Shown: positions 10,739 through 18,889 of the stretch, in pieces
How the letters are laid out: each line of letters starts with the position of its first letter
Position numbering within the stretch: position 1 is the stretch's first letter
NCBI GenBank assembly: GCA_015999985.1
Contig: JAECRA010000002.1
Coordinates: forward strand, 61,959 to 125,958
DNA: 64,000 bases
Direction: 5' to 3'
Origin: Comamonadaceae bacterium
Lineage (GTDB): Bacteria; Pseudomonadota; Gammaproteobacteria; Burkholderiales; Burkholderiaceae_C
Position numbers and translations under genes: made by a program
Notes under the pieces: generated by a model
Databases searched by the model: none
The model's input: the letters and a program-made list of their open reading frames with translations, nothing else
Told to the model about the DNA's origin: nothing

Positions 10739-11341
10739 ATGGATGTAAAACAGGATTTGGAAGAATTTAACCAATCGATTAAAGAGATCGATCCAGAGGG
10801 TTTTGAGTACTACATCCTACAGTTCGATGCCCCATCAACTGCTGAGCAAATAAGAGCTCTTCAAGGGCACTCCAATATTAAGATTCCAGAGGATTTGATA
10901 TCCTTCTATCTGCAATATGGAGGTCTCGAGCCAAGTCAGAAGTACAGCGAATCCTATTTGAAAATTGCAGGCGTTTCCAAAGTTCTGAAATCACTCAATA
11001 GCGCTGGAGGGCTAGCTAGCTTGGGCCTGATTGATGGAATCAAGCACTCATGGGGAAATGATCGCTGGGAATTCGAAAAAGACGAGTTTTTCTCATCCGA
11101 AGAGCTTCAAGCATTGAACGCCAAATACAAATGCTTCGGCCTTTATAGACCAGACTTGGAGCGAGCACATTATTTATACTTCGACGAACAGGGAAAATTC
11201 GGCGAACTACATTACGACCAAGATTTATTTCAAAACGCCGAAACCAAGCTTCGATCCATGCTTCTACAAAGCCCTGCGGAGTTAGGTTTTAATTCACTTT
11301 TGCAGAATAGTTTGCAAGCCTTGCTGGAATTCAGACGGTAA
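10739..11341 (+). CDS. SMI1/KNR4 (SUKH)-like protein, possible orphan immunity protein
   Basis: A 200-residue, acidic, cytoplasmic protein with no signal peptide. Residues about 33-65 read as a SUKH-type opening (TAEQIRALQG, IKIPEDLISFYLQYGG), matching the usual pattern of a helix, an I-x-hydrophobic-Pro turn and a Y-x-x-x-x-GG loop. SUKH proteins are commonly immunity partners of polymorphic toxins, or scaffold proteins. The gene is much richer in A+T than the flanking macroglobulin and pbpC genes, and no toxin gene is adjacent, so it looks acquired. The family call rests on pattern only; a different small cytoplasmic function is possible. Confidence 0.6.
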   Translation: MDVKQDLEEFNQSIKEIDPEGFEYYILQFDAPSTAEQIRALQGHSNIKIPEDLISFYLQYGGLEPSQKYSESYLKIAGVSKVLKSLNSAGGLASLGLIDGIKHSWGNDRWEFEKDEFFSSEELQALNAKYKCFGLYRPDLERAHYLYFDEQGKFGELHYDQDLFQNAETKLRSMLLQSPAELGFNSLLQNSLQALLEFRR

Positions 11342-11402
11342 TCTGACGGCGAGCAAGCCCCTGCCCCCTCTAGGAGGGACAAAGGGAGCCAAGCCGCTGA
11401 GC

Positions 11403-11714
11403 CTAACCTTCCATGCGATGCGTCTTGGCACGCTCCCACGCAGCACGTACAGCAGGACTTGCCTCCTTCCAATCCAAGCGCGAGTCACCACGGTAAACGT
11501 GCCAATCATGGGCCAATGTGCTTTCATGCTCTTCGTACGTGCCGTCAGGATTCTTGGCGGTGTAATCCAGGCCAGCCCTGTAGGCGGGCTCATAGTCGTC
11601 GTATGTGTAACCTTCGACGTAGTACGCCTCGCCTTGGTACTTTTCGCGCCAGTAAGCGTGATGAACTTCCGGATCAAACGGGGCGCCTGGCTTGTTGGGT
11701 GATTGTGCTGACAT
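11403..11714 (-). CDS. Small conserved-looking protein of unknown function
   Basis: A 103-residue soluble protein rich in Tyr, Trp, Asp and Glu (for example HHAYWREKYQGE and YTYDDYEPAYRAG), with no membrane segment or signal peptide. It has a strong ribosome binding site, AAGGAGATCAAC before ATG 11714, which supports a real gene. It is transcribed against the SUKH-like gene and divergently from pbpC. I do not recognise a characterised family. The composition suggests a compact acidic cytoplasmic protein. Confidence 0.7.
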   Translation of the reverse strand: MSAQSPNKPGAPFDPEVHHAYWREKYQGEAYYVEGYTYDDYEPAYRAGLDYTAKNPDGTYEEHESTLAHDWHVYRGDSRLDWKEASPAVRAAWERAKTHRMEG

Positions 11715-11804
11715 GTTGATCTCCTTATTGCCGTCAAATGCGGTGTGTAAAAGAGTAGGCTCATCACACCCTGGTGGATGTAGGACAAGGCAGAATTCAC
11801 CCCT

Positions 11805-14111
11805 ATGATTTCGTCGCTTTGTCTGTCGGGTACTCTGCGCGCGTGGGTGGCGCGCGGCTTAAGGCTGGCGCTGGTCGTGTCGTCAGTTGTGAGTGCGACA
11901 GGTGTCAACGCACTTACCTTTGACGAAGTTCGCAGCTCGCACCAGCCGTCTGAAACCTTGATCCTGGACCGCCGAGGGGAACTGCTGCAACGTGTTCGAA
12001 CGGACCTTACGGTACGCCGAGGCCCCTGGATTGCGCTGGGAGATGTGTCCCCGTCCTTGCGCACGGCCTTGGTTCTATCTGAGGACAAACGCTTTTATGA
12101 GCACTCCGGAGTCGATTGGCGGGCAGTTTCCTCAGCGGCCTGGGCCAATCTCTGGAATACGCGCACACGTGGCGCCTCTACCCTCACTATGCAGTTGGCG
12201 GGCCTGCTTGATGATGACTTGCGCCTGGGGGGCAGTCGCAACCTGCGCCAAAAAATCGGCCAGGCGGTGATGGCCACGCGCCTGGAGTCTCGCTGGCGCA
12301 AGGATCAGGTTCTTGAAGCGTATTTGAACCTCGTGCCATTCAGAGGTGAGCTGGTCGGCATAGATGCCCTGTCGCGAACTCTTTTTGACAAGGCGCCGCA
12401 TGGCCTCAATGACAGCGAAGCGGCACTGGCAGCGGCACTGGTGCGATCGCCAAATGCGCGTCCGGCAGCCGTAGCTCAGCGGGCGTGCGGAGTGCTCAAG
12501 GCCATGCGCGGTGCGCGTGAAAAAACGGATTGCCTGGCGCTTGAAATGCAAACGGAAATCTCGCTGTCTCGCCGTGCCTATGCAGCCAGCGAAGGCATTG
12601 CACCTCATCTTTCCAGACGCTTGCTGGCAAACGCAAAGCAGGACGAGACCAACGCCAAGGCCGACGCCGCTTCCGAAAAAGCACCCTCAGCTCCAATTCG
12701 CAGCACGCTCGATGCCCGCCTGCAACGCATTGCCATGGAGGGCCTGCAACAGCACGTCAAGGAGCTGCGCGGGCGCAATGTGGAAGACGGTGCAGTGGTG
12801 GTGCTTGATAACGCCTCTGGCGACGTCCTGGCTTGGGTAGGCTCCACAGGTAGCCTGAGCGCTGCTTCGGAAGTCGACGGCGTGCTGGCGCAGCGACAGC
12901 CTGGCAGCACACTCAAGCCTTTTCTGTACGCACAGGCCATTGCAGAGCGCAGGTTGACGGCGGCGTCTCTGCTCGATGACTCTCCAGCCTATTTGCCCAC
13001 GGCCAGCGGCCTCTACATTCCCCAGAACTATGACCGGCAGTTCAAGGGCTGGGTTTCGGCGCGTACGGCGCTTGCTTCATCGCTCAATGTGCCCGCAGTT
13101 CGCACTCTGGTGATGGTCTCACCAGCTGCATTCGCTCGGCAGCTGGGATCGCTCGGTATCGAGCTAGGGCAGCCCGGTGACTATTACGGCTACAGCCTGG
13201 CGCTGGGCAGCGCCGAGGTGTCGTTGCTGCAGCTAACCAATGCCTATCGCACCCTGGCCAACGGCGGACGCTTCAGCCCCGTGGCTTACCAGCCTCGCCA
13301 AGCTTCGGCCAAACCCGTCGCGTACACCGCAGCCTTGGACCCAGCGGCCACCTTTGTCATTTCGGACATTTTGAGCGATGGCAATGCGCGGGCCCGTACC
13401 TTTGGTACGGACTCCATCCTGGCCACCCGTTTCTGGACAGCCGTGAAGACGGGAACCAGCAAGGATATGCGCGACAACTGGGCTGTCGGTTACAGCCAGC
13501 GCTATACCGTGGGGGTCTGGATTGGCAACGCCAGCGGTAAGGCGATGTGGGACGTCAGCGGAACCAGTGGGGCTGCTCCTGTGTGGGCGGCGCTGATGCG
13601 CGAGCTCCATGCGCGTACGCCATCCATCGCACCGCGTGCACCTGCAGGGGTTGTGCAGACGGCGGTCAGTTTTGGCGAGCAGCTAGAGGCAGCCCGGTCC
13701 GAGTGGTTTCTTGCGGGGACAGAGCAAGCGCTTTTTGCAGTCAATGCTGGCCCCTCCCCCGTCGGTGCAAATACGCGCGTTCATGGAAACACCCGCGCGA
13801 CTGGCGATGAGCGCCTTGCCGTGCCCTCCCGAATCCTGAGCCCGGCCAGCGGCACCATTCTGGCGTTGGACCCTGACATTCCTCCGAGCCGCCAGCGGCT
13901 CACTTTGCTGGCCGACTCAGGCACCGCCTCGCCTGCGTCCCTGCGCTGGTTCATAGGCACGCGCGAAGTGGGCCGGGGCACGCGCGCTCAGTGGTTGCCT
14001 TGGCCAGGTCGACACAAGGTTCAGCTTCGTGATGCGCGCGGAGAAGTGCAGGACGAGCTGAACATCGAAGTGCGTGGGGCCGGAGTCAAGGCTGCCGCCG
14101 CCAGGCGATGA
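11805..14111 (+). CDS. pbpC: Penicillin-binding protein 1C (bifunctional transglycosylase/transpeptidase)
   Basis: A 768-residue bifunctional peptidoglycan synthase anchored by one N-terminal membrane segment (about 12-36). The glycosyltransferase domain carries SEDKRFYEHSGVDW and GASTLTMQLA. The transpeptidase domain has Ser368 in PGSTLKP, the ASSLN motif, and Lys548 in KTGTS. The C-terminal 90 residues resemble the BiPBP_C beta domain typical of PBP1C. PBP1C genes are often next to alpha-2-macroglobulin genes, and the pair is thought to guard the periplasm when the wall is breached. The macroglobulin gene is upstream in the same direction but separated by two genes. Confidence 0.94.
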   Translation: MISSLCLSGTLRAWVARGLRLALVVSSVVSATGVNALTFDEVRSSHQPSETLILDRRGELLQRVRTDLTVRRGPWIALGDVSPSLRTALVLSEDKRFYEHSGVDWRAVSSAAWANLWNTRTRGASTLTMQLAGLLDDDLRLGGSRNLRQKIGQAVMATRLESRWRKDQVLEAYLNLVPFRGELVGIDALSRTLFDKAPHGLNDSEAALAAALVRSPNARPAAVAQRACGVLKAMRGAREKTDCLALEMQTEISLSRRAYAASEGIAPHLSRRLLANAKQDETNAKADAASEKAPSAPIRSTLDARLQRIAMEGLQQHVKELRGRNVEDGAVVVLDNASGDVLAWVGSTGSLSAASEVDGVLAQRQPGSTLKPFLYAQAIAERRLTAASLLDDSPAYLPTASGLYIPQNYDRQFKGWVSARTALASSLNVPAVRTLVMVSPAAFARQLGSLGIELGQPGDYYGYSLALGSAEVSLLQLTNAYRTLANGGRFSPVAYQPRQASAKPVAYTAALDPAATFVISDILSDGNARARTFGTDSILATRFWTAVKTGTSKDMRDNWAVGYSQRYTVGVWIGNASGKAMWDVSGTSGAAPVWAALMRELHARTPSIAPRAPAGVVQTAVSFGEQLEAARSEWFLAGTEQALFAVNAGPSPVGANTRVHGNTRATGDERLAVPSRILSPASGTILALDPDIPPSRQRLTLLADSGTASPASLRWFIGTREVGRGTRAQWLPWPGRHKVQLRDARGEVQDELNIEVRGAGVKAAAARR

Positions 14112-14178
14112 GCGAGGAAGAACGCGTCCGCAGGCGCTGAGACCTCTGCTGGACTGCACGCGCGAAGTCTAGTCATCC

Positions 14179-14200
14179 GTCCCACTTTCGAAGGGACTTT
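14179..14200 (+). terminator. Weak hairpin after pbpC
   Basis: GTCCC (14179-14183) and GGGAC (14193-14197) pair around a loop containing TTCGAA, followed by TTT. It is a modest terminator candidate 68 bp after the pbpC stop. Confidence 0.4.
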
Positions 14201-14215
14201 GAGGTTATGAAGATA

Positions 14216-14277
14216 CCAAGCTCCAGTTTGGCATTTTCGGTTGCCTGCAAAGGCCGAATTGCCAAGCTGGAGCTTGG
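14216..14277. repeat. Long imperfect inverted repeat, REP/MITE-like
   Basis: The left arm 14216-14240 (CCAAGCTCCAGTTTGGCA then TTTTCGG) pairs with the right arm 14254-14277 (CCGAATTGCCAAGCTGGAG then CTTGG), giving about 23 pairs with one wobble and one bulge around a 13-nt loop. Each arm also contains a short internal repeat (CCAAGCT/AGCTTGG). There is no trailing T run, so it is not a plain terminator. It fills the space between pbpC and the first Mo enzyme gene, at the border of the catabolic block. Confidence 0.6.
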
Positions 14278-14359
14278 CGCTCCCAGGGGGGAGAGCTCCA
14301 AAAATCCAGACAAGACCTGATTGACCATTTATGGGCCTAGAAGTACCATGTTGCAATAC

Positions 14360-14385
14360 GGAAATTAATTTCCAATATACAGAAC
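14360..14385 (+). promoter_or_regulatory. Compound operator before the first Mo enzyme gene
   Basis: Two elements overlap. GGAAATTAATTTCC (14360-14373) is a perfect 14-bp palindrome resembling the E. coli IclR half-site GGAAAT. TTCCAATATACAGAAC (14370-14385) is a TTC-N9-GAAC element shared with other units in this block. The second ends only 5 bp before the ATG at 14391, so bound protein would block initiation or transcript start. Confidence 0.6.
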
Positions 14386-14390
14386 ACAAA

Positions 14391-16721
14391 ATGAATCAAC
14401 CTCAGACTTTGCTCCCTACCTTGGACTGCGATCTCGCAATTTCCCATTGGGGCGCATACGAAATCACGCGTCAGAATGACAAGCCAGCGCTCCACCCGTG
14501 GCGCGAAGACCCCGACCCTTCCGAAATCGGGCTTTCCATGTTGGACGCCTACAGGTCCAAACTGCGCATCAAACGCCCTGCCGTTCGAGAGGGTTGGCTA
14601 AAGGACCGCAGCCGCAGCGGCCGCGGTTCTGATCGCTTCGTGGAAGTGAGCTGGGAAACTGCACTTGATCTGGTAGCCGAAGAGATGAAGCGCGTGATTG
14701 GCACGCACGGCAACAGCGCCATCTTTGGCGGCTCCTATGGTTGGTCCAGCGCCGGACGGTTTCACCACGCGCAGAGCCAGGTCCACCGATTCCTCAATGC
14801 AGCGGGTGGGTATGTCAGGCATACCGATTCCTATAGCCTGGGCGCCGGCCGGGTCGTGACGCCGCACATCGTGGCCGAAATGGACTATCTTAAGGATTCG
14901 CACACCAGTTGGGATGTACTGGCGCAGCACACACGCCTTTTTCTAACCTTCGGCGGGGTGGTGACCAAGAATGCCCAAGTCAATGCGGGCGGCGCCATGA
15001 CCCACCATGCCCCTGGAGGACTTGCCGCCCTGGCCGCCAACGGGTGCCGTTTTGTTCATATAGGCCCGGTCAGAGGCGACCTACCCTTGCCCGATGCGTC
15101 TGTGGAATGGATTCCCATCCGTCCCAACACAGATACCGCGGTCTTGCTCGCACTCGCTCATGAAGTGATCGTCAATGGGCTTCATGACGAAGCGTTTCTG
15201 CTCAAGTACACCCACGGATTTGAAAAATGGAAACCTTATGTACTGGGAGACGCTGATGGAACGCCCAAGACTCCCGAGTGGGCTTCAGAAATTTCCGGCA
15301 TGCCGGCAGAGCGCATTGCCCGCCTCGCGCGTGAGCTGGCGGCCGAACGTAGCCTGATCAACCTGGCATGGTCACTTCAGCGCGCAGACCATGGTGAACA
15401 GCCCTTTTGGGCCGGCATAGCCCTGGCTTCCCTGTTGGGCCAGATAGGTCTGCCCGGTGGCGGCTTCGGAATCGGCTACGGGCCTGCGAATGTCATGGGC
15501 AGCCCTTTTGACAAACTGCCTGGCCCTACTTTTTCTCAAGGTAAAAACCCAATAAGCGACTTCATTCCTTGCGCGCGTATTGCTGATCTGCTGTTGCACC
15601 CGGGTGAGAAATTTGATTACAACGGCGCCAGTCACACCTACGCCGATATCCGCATGGTCTACTGGGCAGGTGGCAACCCGTTCCACCACCATCAGGACCT
15701 GCATCGCCTGGTGCGAGCCTGGGACAAGCCAGAGACCATCATCGTGCATGAGCAGGTCTGGAATTTTCACTCCAAGATGGCAGACATCGTTCTGCCAGCT
15801 ACAAGTTCGCTGGAGCGCGACGATCTCGGTTTTTCGTCGCGGGAGCCGCTCTTGGTGGCCATGCGTGCGCTTGAAACACCTCCGGGCGAAGCGCGCGATG
15901 ATTACGACATCTTCGCCGACATCTCCCGTCGTCTGGGCACCGAACAAACCTTCACTGAAGGCCTGAGTTCCGCCCAGTGGCTACGGCAGATGTATGACTC
16001 ATGGGCCGTGGTCATGCGCGGGCGCGGCCATGATCTGGTTGACTACGACGCGTTCTGGAGCGCAGGCGCACTGCGCCTTCCTCTTCCCAAGCGCCCACCG
16101 GTCATGCTGCAGGACTTCAGGGAAGACCCCGATGCCCATGCGTTGAAAACGCCAAGCGGTCGCATCGAAATCTTCAACGACAAGGTGGCCGAGTTCGGTT
16201 ATGACGACTGCCCTGGCTATGCGCGCTGGTACCCACCTGCCGAATGGCTGGGCTCTGAGAAGGCTCGCGAATATCCCCTTCACATGCTGTCAGATCAACC
16301 TCTGACCAAGTTGCACAGCCAGCTCGATTTTTCTGCGTACAGCCTCTCCAAGAAGATCAAAGGGCGTGAACCCATTGTGCTGTCCACCCAGGACGCGCAG
16401 GCGCGCGGCATTGCGGACGGAGACATCGTGCGTGTATTCAACGACCGTGGTGCCTGCCTGGCCGGTGCAGTGGTTACAGATGCCATCATGCCCGGCGTGG
16501 TGAAACTTTCCACCGGGGCCTGGTGGGACCCTCAGCGCCTGGGCGATCCAGCGGAGCCAGACCGCCACGGCAACCCCAACACATTGACGCGAGATGTCGG
16601 CGCATCTCGCTTATCACAAGGTTGTACCGCGCAAACCTGCCTGGTGCAAATTGAGAAATTTGAAGGTGAAGTGCCCCCCATGCAGGCTTTCGAACTGCCC
16701 GCATTTGCACCGGGGCTATAG
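14391..16721 (+). CDS. Molybdopterin oxidoreductase, BisC/DMSO-reductase family, copy 1
   Basis: A 776-residue enzyme of the DMSO/TMAO/biotin-sulfoxide reductase family. The block GGSYGWSSAGRFHHAQSQ at 113-130 matches the Mo-binding loop of DMSO reductase, with Ser120 as expected Mo ligand. YWAGGNPFHHHQDL and the C-terminal SQGCTAQTCLVQ are further family blocks. There is no Tat signal and no N-terminal [4Fe-4S] cysteine set, as in cytoplasmic BisC, which reduces sulfoxides. It starts at ATG 14391 (MNQPQ); an earlier in-frame start would read through the operator. No clear Shine-Dalgarno is visible. A Bug gene follows 37 bp later. Substrate is unknown; an S-oxide is a reasonable guess. Confidence 0.88.
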   Translation: MNQPQTLLPTLDCDLAISHWGAYEITRQNDKPALHPWREDPDPSEIGLSMLDAYRSKLRIKRPAVREGWLKDRSRSGRGSDRFVEVSWETALDLVAEEMKRVIGTHGNSAIFGGSYGWSSAGRFHHAQSQVHRFLNAAGGYVRHTDSYSLGAGRVVTPHIVAEMDYLKDSHTSWDVLAQHTRLFLTFGGVVTKNAQVNAGGAMTHHAPGGLAALAANGCRFVHIGPVRGDLPLPDASVEWIPIRPNTDTAVLLALAHEVIVNGLHDEAFLLKYTHGFEKWKPYVLGDADGTPKTPEWASEISGMPAERIARLARELAAERSLINLAWSLQRADHGEQPFWAGIALASLLGQIGLPGGGFGIGYGPANVMGSPFDKLPGPTFSQGKNPISDFIPCARIADLLLHPGEKFDYNGASHTYADIRMVYWAGGNPFHHHQDLHRLVRAWDKPETIIVHEQVWNFHSKMADIVLPATSSLERDDLGFSSREPLLVAMRALETPPGEARDDYDIFADISRRLGTEQTFTEGLSSAQWLRQMYDSWAVVMRGRGHDLVDYDAFWSAGALRLPLPKRPPVMLQDFREDPDAHALKTPSGRIEIFNDKVAEFGYDDCPGYARWYPPAEWLGSEKAREYPLHMLSDQPLTKLHSQLDFSAYSLSKKIKGREPIVLSTQDAQARGIADGDIVRVFNDRGACLAGAVVTDAIMPGVVKLSTGAWWDPQRLGDPAEPDRHGNPNTLTRDVGASRLSQGCTAQTCLVQIEKFEGEVPPMQAFELPAFAPGL

Positions 16722-16758
16722 CAACTGATTTTTTGCCCGTGCTTTAAGGAAAAACTAG

Positions 16759-17748
16759 ATGAGACAAATGAACCGCATCGCGCGCATCGGCGGCGTGGCT
16801 TTGGCCCTGAGCTTTGCTCTTGCGCCCCTCGCCGCGTTGTCGCAGGACAAATGGCCCACGCGGCCTCTAAAGCTTGTGGTGCCCTATGCAGCAGGCGGCC
16901 CTTCTGATGCTGCGGGACGATTCATAGCGGATGGCCTCACCAGAGAGCTGGGCCAAAGCGTCGTCGTGGACAACCGACCAGGTGGTGGCGCTTCCATTGG
17001 TGCGGCGGCAGTGGCCAAAGCCGCACCTGACGGCTACACCTTTCTGCTGGGCCATGCGGCTTCCGTGTCGCTCACTCCGCAGATTCGCAAAGTGGACTAC
17101 GATCCGCTCAAGGACCTTACGCCCGTGGCAGCTTTTGCGAGCAACTTCACACTGCTGGTCACACGCAAGGATTTTGGGCCAAAGAATATGGCCGAACTCA
17201 AGGCGCTGGCCGCCTCCAAACCTAAGGCGGTCAGTTGCGGCACCGCAGGCGCGGGCTCCGGCTCCCATATTGCGTGCGAAACTCTGGCGGACCTGATGGG
17301 TGCGCCGCTGCTCGTGGTGCACTACAAGGGCTCAGCGGAGGCGGTCACGGACATACTGGCGGGGCGAATCGACATGATGTTCGACCCCTCCTCATTGCAG
17401 CATGTGAAGTCAGGCCGGCTCAACGTTCTTGCCGCGCGCGGTGAAGGTACTGGGCGCTTCACATCAGAACTACCCAACGTGCCCTCTTTCGCGGAGCAGG
17501 GTTATCCCACCATGACTGATGGGCTCTGGATAGGTTTGATGGCCCCCACGGGCACTCCTGAGCCCATACTGCGACGCTTGGCGACGGCAATTGAAAAGGT
17601 GACCAAAGCGCCAGACACTGCCGAGAAACTGCTGCGCTTCAGCCAAGCTCCTGGCTACATCGATACGGCTGGTTTGAAGAGCCGTATCCCTGATGAGTTC
17701 AAGCAATACACCGCGTTGGTCAAGAAGCTGAATCTCCGCGCTGACTGA
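16759..17748 (+). CDS. Bug/TctC-family periplasmic receptor, copy 1
   Basis: A 329-residue periplasmic solute-binding protein with a signal peptide ending near ALSQD. Family marks are WPTRPLKLVVPYAAGGPSD (first strand and ligand loop), VVVDNRPGGGASIG, AAPDGYT and HYKGSAEAVTDILAGRID. Bug proteins bind carboxylates such as nicotinate, succinate or aromatic acids and serve tripartite tricarboxylate transporters or sensing. Start ATG 16759 follows AAGGA. It is 37 bp after the Mo enzyme gene and surely in the same operon, pointing to a common substrate. The gene meets Bug copy 2 head-on, with 11 bp between stops. Confidence 0.93.
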   Translation: MRQMNRIARIGGVALALSFALAPLAALSQDKWPTRPLKLVVPYAAGGPSDAAGRFIADGLTRELGQSVVVDNRPGGGASIGAAAVAKAAPDGYTFLLGHAASVSLTPQIRKVDYDPLKDLTPVAAFASNFTLLVTRKDFGPKNMAELKALAASKPKAVSCGTAGAGSGSHIACETLADLMGAPLLVVHYKGSAEAVTDILAGRIDMMFDPSSLQHVKSGRLNVLAARGEGTGRFTSELPNVPSFAEQGYPTMTDGLWIGLMAPTGTPEPILRRLATAIEKVTKAPDTAEKLLRFSQAPGYIDTAGLKSRIPDEFKQYTALVKKLNLRAD

Positions 17749-17759
17749 ATTTCGAGAGG

Positions 17760-18749
17760 CTACTGCGGCACAATACCGGCCGCAGCGGCCACCTTGCGAA
17801 AGCGCTCATATTCAGCGGTCACGAATTGGCGCATTTCCGCAGGCCGCAGAGGCATCAATTCGCCTGAAATGGAATCCGCGAACTTCTGCGCATCCGGCGT
17901 CTTCAGAATTTGCTGCAAGGCCTCAGTCATGCGCTCAGTCAGCTGAACCGGGGTTTCCCGACGTACGAACAACCCCACCCAGCTGTAATGAACATACTCG
18001 CCAAACCCGCTTTCTCGTACCGTGGGCACATTCGGAAACGCGGGATGGCGCGCGTCGCTGGTGATCGCCAGTGGGCGTAGTTTGTTTGCCTTGAGCGTAG
18101 TGACTGCACCCCCAAAATCCAGCAGCGCTGCCTCGACCTGGTTGCCCATGAGATCGGCCATCAGCGGCGCTTGCCCTTTGTAGGGAACATGCACGAACTT
18201 GGCGGACGCGAGCTTCGCCAAATAATCCACAGCCAATTGATACCCTTGGGAATAATTACCCATCGCCACGGGGGTCTTGCGGGAAGCAACAACCAGGTCC
18301 TCTAGGGTCTTGTAAGGTGATTCCAGAGGTACGCAGTAGATGGCGGGGCCTCGGTAGAGCCCGCTTAGCGGCTGAAAATCGCCTAATGGGTCGTAGCCGG
18401 GGTTCTTGAGTACCACCGGGTTGATCGCCATCAATGAGATGTTGCCGAGCAAAATGGTCGAACCGTCGGGCGGCGCGGACTTCACGGCTTGGATCGTGAT
18501 GAGTCCGTTCCCGCCCGGCTTGTTTTCGACGATCACAGATTGATCAATCAGCGGACCTAACTTTTCGCCAAAAAACCTTGCTGCGGAGTCCGAACCGCTA
18601 CCAGCTGTGAATGGCACCACAATGCGAGCCGTTCGCCGCGCGCCCTGCGCAAGCGCTACCCCACTCACTATCTGGCTGCCAGCGGCAGACAGCGCCATCA
18701 GTGCCCACCTGCGCGTGAAGCGGCTTGGAAGCCGTGTTGATCCAACCAT
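17760..18749 (-). CDS. Bug/TctC-family periplasmic receptor, copy 2
   Basis: A 329-residue receptor. ATG 18749 is preceded by AAAAGGAGACGACAA. The N-terminus has a twin-arginine pair (TRRWALMALS) before the hydrophobic stretch, so export may be by Tat or Sec; cleavage is likely near ALAQG. The Bug fold shows as RIVVPFTAGSGSDSAAR, VIVENKPGGNG, HVPYKGQAPLMADLMGNQVE. It follows Mo enzyme copy 2 by about 140 bp on the minus strand and converges with Bug copy 1, completing a mirror arrangement. Its ligand loop (TAGSGSD) differs from that of copy 1 (AAGGPSD), so ligands may differ. Confidence 0.92.
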   Translation of the reverse strand: MVGSTRLPSRFTRRWALMALSAAGSQIVSGVALAQGARRTARIVVPFTAGSGSDSAARFFGEKLGPLIDQSVIVENKPGGNGLITIQAVKSAPPDGSTILLGNISLMAINPVVLKNPGYDPLGDFQPLSGLYRGPAIYCVPLESPYKTLEDLVVASRKTPVAMGNYSQGYQLAVDYLAKLASAKFVHVPYKGQAPLMADLMGNQVEAALLDFGGAVTTLKANKLRPLAITSDARHPAFPNVPTVRESGFGEYVHYSWVGLFVRRETPVQLTERMTEALQQILKTPDAQKFADSISGELMPLRPAEMRQFVTAEYERFRKVAAAAGIVPQ

Positions 18750-18889
18750 TTGTCGTCTCCTTTTCTTATCGCTCAAAAAAACAGGAGCCAGAGCATTAAC
18801 GCCGCTCAGGCTGATATCTGATTCAAGCTGCTCACTCCTTGAGCGCAGCCCTCGTCGCACTCCTCAACATTTCGGCGGACTTATCTCAG

